Below are positions 15,118 to 20,656 of a DNA stretch of 20,656 nt, piece by piece; the first letter of the stretch is position 1, and each line of letters starts with the position of its first letter. Both the position numbers and the translations under genes were made by a program. Origin of the DNA: JBILVQ01 sp044370375. Its GTDB lineage: Bacteria; Bacteroidota; Bacteroidia; UBA4408. The stretch covers positions 1 through 20,656 of the forward strand of contig JBILVQ010000031.1 in assembly GCA_044370375.1 (NCBI GenBank), read 5' to 3'. The notes below the pieces were generated by a model. The model was not told the DNA's origin. It saw only the letters and a list, made by a program, of their open reading frames with translations, and searched no databases.

Positions 15118-15729
15118 TTAGTTGATTTTTCCGGTGAGCAATAACTTATCTGTAAAATAGCCTGCCAATTCATCGCCTTGTTTTACTGCACCAACCCCTT
15201 TGGGCGTTCCGGTAAAAATTAAATCCCCGGTTTTTAAGGTAAAACTTTTCGAAATAAATGAAATAAGGTCAGGAACCGTATAAATCATTTCTTTCATCCT
15301 GCCTTCCTGAACCTTTTTTTGGTTTAATTGCAGTTGAAAGGGACTATCCATTATGGCATCAAAACTTTCAAAGGGAAGCATTTCGCCAATAAGTGCAGAA
15401 CCATCAAAGGCTTTTGCTCTTTCCCAAGGTAAACCTTTCTCTTTTAAAGTTTGCTGCAACTGTCGGGCTGTAAAATCTATGCCAATACTAAACTGGTCAA
15501 TATAGCGGTAGGCGAATTCAGGCTCAATGTGTTTGCCTGCCCTTCCAACACGAAATACCAATTCCAGTTCGTAATGAATTTCTCCAATGTGTTGCGGTAA
15601 AATGATGGGTTGACCCGATTTGCTCAGGGCGGTATCAGGTTTCAAAAATATAATTGGTTCTTCCGGATTGGTATTGCCCAATTCTTTTATGTGTTCGCCA
15701 TAATTGCGACCCACGCAAATTATTTTCAT
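15118..15729 (-). CDS. Fumarylacetoacetate hydrolase (FAH) family protein
   Basis: A 203-residue cytoplasmic enzyme of the short FAHD1/YcgM type, which acts as a metal-dependent oxaloacetate decarboxylase, acylpyruvate hydrolase or related C-C bond enzyme. Predicted metal ligands are E54 and E56 (HYELEL) and D85 (GIDFTAR), with the 2- and 29-residue spacing of FAHD1. The opening CVGRNYGEHIKELGN and the GDLIFTGTPKGVG loop are family hallmarks. The exact substrate cannot be read from sequence. The ATG overlaps the stop of the glycosyltransferase gene by 4 bases (15726-15729), so both are probably on one transcript, although no functional link is evident. The gene is intact. Confidence 0.95.
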   Translation of the reverse strand: MKIICVGRNYGEHIKELGNTNPEEPIIFLKPDTALSKSGQPIILPQHIGEIHYELELVFRVGRAGKHIEPEFAYRYIDQFSIGIDFTARQLQQTLKEKGLPWERAKAFDGSALIGEMLPFESFDAIMDSPFQLQLNQKKVQEGRMKEMIYTVPDLISFISKSFTLKTGDLIFTGTPKGVGAVKQGDELAGYFTDKLLLTGKIN

Positions 15730-16691
15730 TCCTTTTCTTTAAAGGTAAATTTCTCAATCAAATAGCTGTTTCTGTAGGGTGAGTTTCTTCCAATTAATTC
15801 ACCAATAAACCCGGCAAGAAATAGCTGTGTGCCAATAATCATTGCCAGTATGGCCAAGTAAAACAAAGGCTGGTCGGTTACATCCCGCAAGGGTAAATTG
15901 GCCGATAGCTTATAGATTTTTTCAAAAATAAGGTAGAAGGAAACCAAACCGCCCAGCAGAAATATCACCGTTCCAAGACTCCCAAAAAAATGCATGGGTC
16001 TTTTTCCAAATCTTGAAACAAAGGTGATGGTTAGCAAGTCTAAAAATCCATTCACAAATCGTTCCAGACCAAATTTACTGCTTCCATATTTTCTTTCCTG
16101 GTGGATCACTTCTTTCTCTCCAATCTTTTTAAATCCCGCCCATTTGGCAATAACAGGTATATACCGATGCATTTCTCCATAAACCTCAATAGCATGAATT
16201 ACCTTTTTTCGGTAGGCCTTCAAACCACAATTAAAGTCATGCAATTCTATACCCGACATTTTTCTGGTTGCCCAATTGAATAGCTTGGTTGGAATGGTTT
16301 TGGAAAGCGGATCATGGCGCTTTTTTTTCCACCCAGAAACCAAATCATACTGATCTTCCAATATCATTTTCATCAGGCCGGGAATTTCATCGGGTGAATC
16401 CTGAAGGTCGGCATCCATCGTAATAACAACCTCACCTGAACACTGCTCAAAAGCCGTTTGCAAAGCAGCCGATTTACCATAGTTACGTTGAAATTTAATG
16501 CCTTTTACCTGCTCGTTTTCCTTGCAAAGTTTTTCAATAATTTGCCAACTGTTGTCGGTGCTACCGTCATCAACAAAAAATAATTCCCAGGGACCAATTT
16601 TATTTTCGGTTGTTACCTTTTTTATCCATGTTGTTAACTCAGGAAGTGACTCTTCCTCATTAAAAAGGGGGACTACAATCGATAACTGCAT
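15726..16691 (-). CDS. Membrane-anchored family 2 glycosyltransferase (DPM1/GtrB/ArnC-like)
   Basis: A 321-residue protein. The N-terminal GT-A domain (about 1-225) has VVPLFNEEESL, FVDDGSTDNSW (D41-D42) and the DxD-type motif MDADLQDSP (D93, D95). HDFNCGLKAYRK and HQERKYGSSKFG further place it in the polyprenyl-phosphate glycosyltransferase group. Two C-terminal hydrophobic segments (FFGSLGTVIFLLGGLVSFYL and LFYLAILAMIIGTQLFLAGF) anchor it in the inner membrane. Relatives move a sugar from a nucleotide donor onto undecaprenyl or dolichyl phosphate for surface glycan modification; donor and acceptor here are unknown. It starts 2 bases after the stop of the DUF4199 gene and overlaps the FAH gene by 4 bases. 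Confidence 0.95.
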   Translation of the reverse strand: MQLSIVVPLFNEEESLPELTTWIKKVTTENKIGPWELFFVDDGSTDNSWQIIEKLCKENEQVKGIKFQRNYGKSAALQTAFEQCSGEVVITMDADLQDSPDEIPGLMKMILEDQYDLVSGWKKKRHDPLSKTIPTKLFNWATRKMSGIELHDFNCGLKAYRKKVIHAIEVYGEMHRYIPVIAKWAGFKKIGEKEVIHQERKYGSSKFGLERFVNGFLDLLTITFVSRFGKRPMHFFGSLGTVIFLLGGLVSFYLIFEKIYKLSANLPLRDVTDQPLFYLAILAMIIGTQLFLAGFIGELIGRNSPYRNSYLIEKFTFKEKE

Positions 16692-16693
16692 TG

Positions 16694-17233
16694 CTATTGG
16701 TTTTGTTCAATAAATTGGTCAAATCCTCCTGGTTCCTTTTTTACGAAGGCTCCAATAACAAGAGAAAACACCAAGCCAAGAAATGTATTTAAAAGTACCG
16801 ACATAATGCTGATGACACTTGGGGTTGAAAATTTCCTGACATACTCCATGGCAACCTCAATTTGCTCATCAGAATTACCACTTTCTAACATTTGTTGTTC
16901 AGATTGTTCTAATATTTTATCGATGGTTGATGGGTCGATATATAGCAAAAAAATATACATGAAAAAACCAAGGAGAAAAGCACTGAAAAAACTAATGAGC
17001 ACCCCTGACCAAACCGCCTTTCCGTAAGAAATAATTCCACCGCTAAATTCGTCTCTGAATTTTTTGGTGCCTAAGAAAATAAACAATATGGTGATGAGGT
17101 AGCTGAGCAATTGTTCAATGGCTGACCGGGCCATTCCAAGCGTTTGAAGCACAAAAAAAACAACAATAAGGGTTAAACCACAAATTGCTCCAAAGTTCAT
17201 GGCATTCTTTGTAAAGGCATTTTTCGATTCCAT
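16694..17233 (-). CDS. DUF4199 family membrane protein
   Basis: A 179-residue protein starting at ATG 17233 (MESKNAFTKNAMNFGAI). The open frame continues upstream to 17473 but would cover the SRP RNA on the opposite strand and adds no membrane or family features, so the internal ATG is preferred. Four hydrophobic segments are visible (about 13-35, 40-55, 70-95 and 145-165). An acidic soluble loop (DPSTIDKILEQSEQQMLESG) sits between helices three and four, a pattern typical of the Bacteroidota-restricted DUF4199 family. These genes often lie next to GT2 glycosyltransferase genes in Bacteroidota, as here, where the glycosyltransferase starts 2 bases downstream. A helper role for it is inference. 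Function unknown. Confidence 0.92.
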   Translation of the reverse strand: MESKNAFTKNAMNFGAICGLTLIVVFFVLQTLGMARSAIEQLLSYLITILFIFLGTKKFRDEFSGGIISYGKAVWSGVLISFFSAFLLGFFMYIFLLYIDPSTIDKILEQSEQQMLESGNSDEQIEVAMEYVRKFSTPSVISIMSVLLNTFLGLVFSLVIGAFVKKEPGGFDQFIEQNQ

Positions 17234-17340
17234 GGTTACAAAGGTGAAAAAAAATGTGGAAGGGCCGATGCATTTATTCAACCTACCACGCCCTTTTTTT
17301 ATGTAATTATCAGTCTTTTGGATTTTTTTATGACAATGGG

Positions 17341-17371
17341 TTGTATTTTGACCCCTTATTGTATACTTTTG
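17341..17371 (+). promoter_or_regulatory. Promoter of the SRP RNA gene
   Basis: TTG (17341-17343), exactly 20 bases, then TACTTTTG (17364-17371): a full match to the Bacteroidota sigma -33/-7 consensus. The predicted transcript start falls 5 bases later, on the first G of the RNA's closing stem at 17376. Confidence 0.8.
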
Positions 17372-17375
17372 CCCC

Positions 17376-17471
17376 GGGTAAGTCTTATACGACCAGCTCC
17401 TGTTGAACCCCCCCAGGCCCGGAAGGGAGCAAGGGCAGATGGTTGAGCGGTGCGATATAAGTAGCTTACCC
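17376..17471 (+). ncRNA. ffs: Signal recognition particle RNA, small bacterial (4.5S) type
   Basis: About 96 bases. The conserved apical domain is visible as CAGGCCCGGAAGGGAGCAAG: a GGAA tetraloop closed by CCC/GGG and followed by the AGCA of the asymmetric loop that binds Ffh, then GGGCAGA. The ends pair perfectly (GGGTAAG 17376-17382 with CTTACCC 17465-17471). A run of six T after one A (17473-17478) makes the terminal stem serve as part of a terminator. The RNA, with Ffh, targets membrane and secretory nascent chains. A good promoter lies directly upstream. Confidence 0.93.
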
Positions 17472-17494
17472 ATTTTTTATTTAACTTTTTTCAG

Positions 17495-18151
17495 ATGAAA
17501 TTTTTCATTGACACAGCAAATCTTAACCAAATCCGTGAAGCACAGGATATGGGAATTCTTGATGGCGTTACCACCAATCCCTCATTAATGGCCAAAGAAG
17601 GCATTGCAGGAACCGATAAGGTGCTGAAACATTATATCGACATTTGTGAAATGGTAGATGGTGATGTCTCTGCTGAAGTAATTGCCACTGACTACGAAGG
17701 AATGGTGCGCGAAGGCAGAATGCTTGCAGAACTTCACCCTAGAATTGTGGTTAAAGTTCCCATGATTCGCGAAGGTGTTAAAGCCATTAAGTATTTTTCT
17801 TCACAAGGTATTAAAACCAATTGCACGCTTGTATTTAATGCAGGCCAGGCCATTTTGGCTGCCAAAGCCGGTGCAACCTATGTTTCTCCCTTCATTGGCC
17901 GTTTGGACGATATTTCTCAGGATGGCGTTGATTTGATTCGTCAAATCGTGCATATTTATTCCATTTATGGTTTTGAAACACAAGTCCTGGCCGCCTCTAT
18001 TCGTCATACCATGCATCTGATAAAATGTGCCGAGGCCGGTGCCGATGTGGCCACCTGTCCATTAAATGTTATTACCGGCCTGCTTAAACATCCGCTTACT
18101 GATGCTGGTTTGGCTCAGTTCCTGGCCGACCATGCCAAGGCAAATTCATAA
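17495..18151 (+). CDS. tal: Transaldolase, TalC/FSA subfamily
   Basis: A 218-residue (beta/alpha)8 enzyme of the short transaldolase / fructose-6-phosphate aldolase group; it transfers dihydroxyacetone units in the non-oxidative pentose phosphate pathway. Hallmarks: MKFFIDTANL at the start, DGVTTNPSL, the Schiff-base lysine K87 in VVKVPM, TNCTLVFNAGQAILAAKAGA, YVSPFIGRLDD and ASIRH. Length and motifs are those of bacterial TalC annotated as probable transaldolase; distinguishing transaldolase from F6P aldolase needs biochemistry. The ATG lies 23 bases after the SRP RNA, with no separate promoter visible, so it may be transcribed by read-through from that promoter. It ends at a strong bidirectional terminator. 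Confidence 0.95.
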   Translation: MKFFIDTANLNQIREAQDMGILDGVTTNPSLMAKEGIAGTDKVLKHYIDICEMVDGDVSAEVIATDYEGMVREGRMLAELHPRIVVKVPMIREGVKAIKYFSSQGIKTNCTLVFNAGQAILAAKAGATYVSPFIGRLDDISQDGVDLIRQIVHIYSIYGFETQVLAASIRHTMHLIKCAEAGADVATCPLNVITGLLKHPLTDAGLAQFLADHAKANS

Positions 18152-18174
18152 TTGACTTGGAAAAATAATTGCAA

Positions 18175-18210
18175 AAAAAAGCCCTTCAAATATTTTTGAA
18201 GGGCTTTTTT
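18175..18210. terminator. Bidirectional terminator between tal and the convergent T9SS gene
   Basis: A 15-bp perfect stem, AAAAAAGCCCTTCAA (18175-18189) with TTGAAGGGCTTTTTT (18196-18210), and a 6-base loop. There is a T-run on both strands, so it can end tal and the minus-strand gene stopping at 18229. Confidence 0.92.
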
Positions 18211-18228
18211 ATTGGGTGCCTTAGCGTT

Positions 18229-19617
18229 TTATTTCTGAACTACCAATCTGGCATTCATTTGTCCCTCAGCGTAGCTTACAGTAACAAAGTAGGTGCCCGA
18301 CAAAACGTTCTCAGGTAACTGGAGGTTGTTCATCAGAACTCCATCAACAATGTTAATGGTGTTTTCGTAAACCATTCTTCCTTGAATATCCAAAATCCTA
18401 AGGTTTGCATTCTGATTGATTTTTTCGCTCATGCTGGCAAATAATTGAACCTGTCCGTTGCTCGGATTTGGGTAAACCGTAAATGGAATCATTTCTATAG
18501 GTTGGTTTTCCTCTGGAAGGATTTCCATCACCGAAGTTTCCTGATCTTCTGATGCATTTCTAGCACAATTCAATATTCTTACAAACACTCTTTGTGAAGT
18601 GGTTTGACAAAAGGTTAGCGTATTGGTAACCGTACAGGTGTAAAGTCCTTGTTGATTAACCGAAAGTGTGCTGTTGGTTTCACCGGGAATGGCTACCCCG
18701 TTGAAGTTCCACTGATAGCTTCTGGTCGAGCCTGGGTTAATGGTAAGGGTCCCGCTTTGGCCATTGCATAGGTTAAGGGCTATTGGGCTAACAACTGCAC
18801 TTGGCACCGAAATCCTTGTGCAAACAATAGCATTGGAAAGAACCGTACCACAATCAGTGCTTACCATGCACGTGTATGATCCGCTGGTGGTTACAGATAA
18901 TTGTTGCGCATTTGCCCCAGAAATATTTACGCCATTTCTTTTCCATTGATAACCTGTGCCTGCATTGGCTTGTAAACCCACATTATTGCAAAAGAAAGTA
19001 TTACCAAGGGCAGTAATATTGGCACTGGCCGCAGGTAAAATAGAAATGGTAATTTGATCAGTACAGGTAGTGAGACCATTGCTGGCCGTTACGGTATAGG
19101 TGGTAGTAGCAGCCGGTGATACGGTAATGCTTGGCCCGCTTTGTCCGTCACTCCAAGTATAAGTATAGGCAGCGCCCTGATTTCCGCTGGTTGAAACATT
19201 TAGGCTGATGCTTTCACCGGCACAGATTCCCTGGTCGTTTTCGGCAATTTCGGCACTGCAACCACAGGTGGCTCCACCAGAGGCTTTCGTATTGGTACTG
19301 ATTCCACCGTTACCATTGGCCCAACTAATAATCGTAGTATTGGGCCCTGAAATGGCGTTGGTAAAAAAGAAGGTAAAACCAGGGGTGGCAATGATACTTC
19401 CCGTTTGGATGTTGGGATAAACCTGCCAGTTTACTGCTACATTAAAATTATTGGGATTAGTAATTCTCCATTGACGCTGTACGGCCGGATTGTCGGAACA
19501 AACCGAGGTCAGATTAAGCGGTTGAACAATTTGTTAAGCGAATGAAAAATTGCTTAAAAACAGGAAGCCCAAAAGAAGGGTAGATAGCCTGTGGGTAAGG
19601 GTTGATTGTTGTTGCAC
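18229..19617 (-). pseudogene. Ig-like/PKD-like T9SS surface protein, interrupted by an in-frame TAA at the signal-peptide cleavage site
   Basis: Reading from GTG 19617 (MQQQSTLTHRL...) gives a clear signal peptide ending LFLSNFSFA. Codon 28 is then TAA (19536-19534), after which the same frame continues open for 434 codons as QIVQPLNLTSVCSDN... to the stop at 18229. The downstream part has no ATG, GTG or TTG in frame until a GTG at 18981, so the first 180 or so mature codons cannot be translated independently. Domains: an N-terminal strand-rich region (about 29-115), three PKD/Ig-like repeats (TYTWSDGQSG; YQWKRNGVNISG; YQWNFNGVAIPG), an acidic linker, and a T9SS sorting domain (YPNPSNGQVQLF...VVQK). 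CAA to TAA is one transition, so this is a recent nonsense mutation or a sequencing error. It follows the DUF3276 gene by 32 bases. Confidence 0.82.
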
Positions 19618-19649
19618 AGGGGTTGATTGATTTCGAAATTATGGCTTGT

Positions 19650-20024
19650 TTATTGATCCAAATCCTCAAAAGAAACATCGGTAAAACCAGGCTGCTGAGG
19701 AGCATCCGAATTGTCTTGTGGAGATTCATTCCTGTTGGATGGATAATGCTGATAACTGTTTTCCTGAGCGGGTTGCGATTGAATATAATCGAACGTGTCT
19801 CTAAGGGCTTCTGTAAATTTTTCAATATCCTCTCTGTAAACAAAAATCTTGTGCTTCTCAAAGGTAAAGCGACCATCGTCAGAGAATCTTTTTTTGCTTT
19901 CTGTTACTGTTAGGTAGAAGTCACCATGACGAGTAGCTTTAACATCAAAAAAGTAAGTCCTTTTTCCTGCTTTAACCAGTTTGGTGAAGACAGCACCATT
20001 TTCTTTATTATCCATTCCTTCCAT
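19650..20024 (-). CDS. DUF3276 family PUR-domain nucleic-acid-binding protein
   Basis: A 124-residue protein. Residues about 10-85 match the bacterial PUR-alpha-like domain (VFTKLVKAGKRTYFFDVKAT; FYLTVTESKKRF; HKIFVYREDIEKFTEALRDTFDYI). A Q/N/S/P-rich tail ends in an acidic FEDLDQ. Relatives include Borrelia BpuR, which binds RNA and ssDNA; in Bacteroidota the family is near-universal and small. Start: ATG 20024 or ATG 20015 (three codons later); neither has a decisive ribosome site. A good promoter lies at 20079-20109. The interrupted T9SS gene begins 32 bases downstream and may depend on this promoter. Function in vivo is unknown; a post-transcriptional regulator or chaperone of nucleic acids is plausible. 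Confidence 0.92.
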   Translation of the reverse strand: MEGMDNKENGAVFTKLVKAGKRTYFFDVKATRHGDFYLTVTESKKRFSDDGRFTFEKHKIFVYREDIEKFTEALRDTFDYIQSQPAQENSYQHYPSNRNESPQDNSDAPQQPGFTDVSFEDLDQ

Positions 20025-20078
20025 AGGACAAAATCACTTGTTTGTTAGGCGTTTAAAACATTTTTTAGTTTAACTTCA

Positions 20079-20109
20079 CAAACCTATATCAAATTGTTAA
20101 TTTTCGCAA
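20079..20109 (-). promoter_or_regulatory. Promoter of the DUF3276 gene
   Basis: The minus strand reads TTG (20109-20107), exactly 20 bases, then TAGGTTTG (20086-20079), a full TAnnTTTG match. The leader to ATG 20024 would be about 50 bases. It lies in the divergent spacer shared with the acyltransferase gene. Confidence 0.7.
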
Positions 20110-20154
20110 ATCAAATTTTCGGCTCTGCCGGATAAATTTTTTTGACCCAAAAGG

Positions 20155-20656
20155 ATGACTAAAAAGGAGAGTAGCACCATGAAAGAGCCACTTCAAATCG
20201 ATATTGAAGGCGTCATTAGGAAGAAAAATCCCCGATTATTGAAGATTTTACCGGGTTTTTTGCTCCGTTACATCAAAAGAATTCTTCATCAACAGGATAT
20301 TAATTCGTTTTTAAGAAAACATGGTCATTTGTATGATTTGGCCTTTTGTGAAGCCATTATTGAGGAGTTTGGCGCCAAATTGAGGGTGGTTGGTGCCGAA
20401 AAGATTGATTTAACCGGTCGTTTTATTTTCGCGGCCAATCACCCCCTGGGTGGTCTTGACGGAATTGCCTTGATGTTTGTGATAGGCCAAAAGCACCCCG
20501 GGCTTAAATTTGTTGTAAATGATATTTTGGCCAACATCGCTAACCTGAAGGGATTGCTAATCCCTGTGAACAAACATGGCAGAAATTCGGCCGAAATGGT
20601 GAAAAGAATGAATGAATTGTATGAATCAGACTTGCCGGTTTTAATTTTTCCGGCCG
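20155..20656 (+). CDS. PlsC-like lysophospholipid/glycerol acyltransferase (partial, 3' end outside window)
   Basis: The frame is open from ATG 20155 (MTKKESSTMKEPLQIDI) to the window edge, 167 codons. A second in-frame ATG at 20179 is preceded by AAGGAG about 10 bases upstream and is equally plausible. The catalytic motif is NHPLGGLDG: an H followed by D with five residues between, where the classical acyltransferase motif has four. The substrate-binding region GLLIPVNKHGRNS and the beginning of a LIFPA block (usually FPEG) follow. Family members acylate lysophospholipids or amino-acid lipids at the inner membrane; in Bacteroidota related PlsC-domain proteins participate in glycine- or ornithine-lipid synthesis, but the C-terminal part needed to judge this is missing. 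Divergent from the DUF3276 gene. Confidence 0.88.
   Translation, partial: MTKKESSTMKEPLQIDIEGVIRKKNPRLLKILPGFLLRYIKRILHQQDINSFLRKHGHLYDLAFCEAIIEEFGAKLRVVGAEKIDLTGRFIFAANHPLGGLDGIALMFVIGQKHPGLKFVVNDILANIANLKGLLIPVNKHGRNSAEMVKRMNELYESDLPVLIFPA

Noticed and set aside
17234..17473. N-terminal extension of the DUF4199 protein by 80 residues
   Set aside because: It would be antisense to the whole SRP RNA, has low-complexity C/K/R-rich composition and no membrane segment; ATG 17233 gives the normal family start.
19534..19536. Reassigned genetic code (TAA read as glutamine) as explanation of the interrupted T9SS gene
   Set aside because: nrdB, nrdA, tal, the FAH gene and the DUF3276 gene all end normally with TAA at family-typical lengths.
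19514..19876. 120-codon minus-strand frame overlapping the DUF3276 gene and the signal peptide of the interrupted gene
   Set aside because: It is an out-of-frame shadow. The DUF3276 frame has clear PUR-domain features and the signal peptide lies in the frame starting at GTG 19617.

Overview
The window looks like chromosomal DNA of a member of the Bacteroidota, probably an environmental Flavobacteriia-like or Sphingobacteriia-like lineage. The evidence is three or more secreted proteins with type IX secretion (T9SS) C-terminal sorting domains, Bacteroidota-typical DUF4199 and DUF3276 (PUR-domain) genes, promoters of the TTG-20-TAnnTTTG type, AT-rich leaders mostly without Shine-Dalgarno sequences, and frequent TTG/GTG starts overlapping upstream stop codons.

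Layout. (1) 1-6174, minus strand: a run of secreted beta-propeller-like T9SS cargo proteins. A ~1300-residue SBBP-repeat protein is followed by two tandem near-duplicate ~450-residue proteins, the last one cut by the window edge. The genes are joined by TAGTG stop/start overlaps. The large gene has four copies of an 8-bp repeat between its most plausible ATG and its signal peptide, and that ATG is out of frame with the body. This looks like a phase-variable gene caught in the OFF state. (2) 6159-6682: non-coding. (3) 6683-10148, plus strand: class Ia ribonucleotide reductase operon nrdB-nrdA, closed by a clear hairpin terminator. (4) 10353-15008, minus strand: two small paralogous two-helix membrane proteins, a LolA-like exported protein, a YidD-domain protein with a signal peptide, and three exported helical-repeat (TPR-like) proteins, two of them with a shared IPGLG membrane module. 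Six of the seven genes are packed with overlaps or tiny gaps. I consider this the best candidate for an undescribed envelope system. (5) 15118-17233, minus strand: FAH-family hydrolase, DPM1/GtrB-like glycosyltransferase and DUF4199 membrane protein. (6) 17341-18210, plus strand: SRP RNA with a well-formed promoter, then a TalC/FSA-type transaldolase and a bidirectional terminator. (7) 18229-20109, minus strand: an Ig-like T9SS adhesin-type gene interrupted by an in-frame TAA exactly at its signal peptidase site, downstream of a DUF3276 PUR-domain gene with its own promoter. (8) 20155-20656, plus strand: 5' part of a PlsC-like acyltransferase.

Much of the window serves the cell envelope: secreted cargo, lipoprotein- or membrane-handling candidates, lipid acyl transfer, glycosyl transfer and the SRP. 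It is interspersed with core metabolism (nrdBA, tal). The two most specific observations are lesions at the N-termini of T9SS cargo genes: an 8-bp repeat that puts one out of frame, and a single-base-explainable ochre codon in the other.
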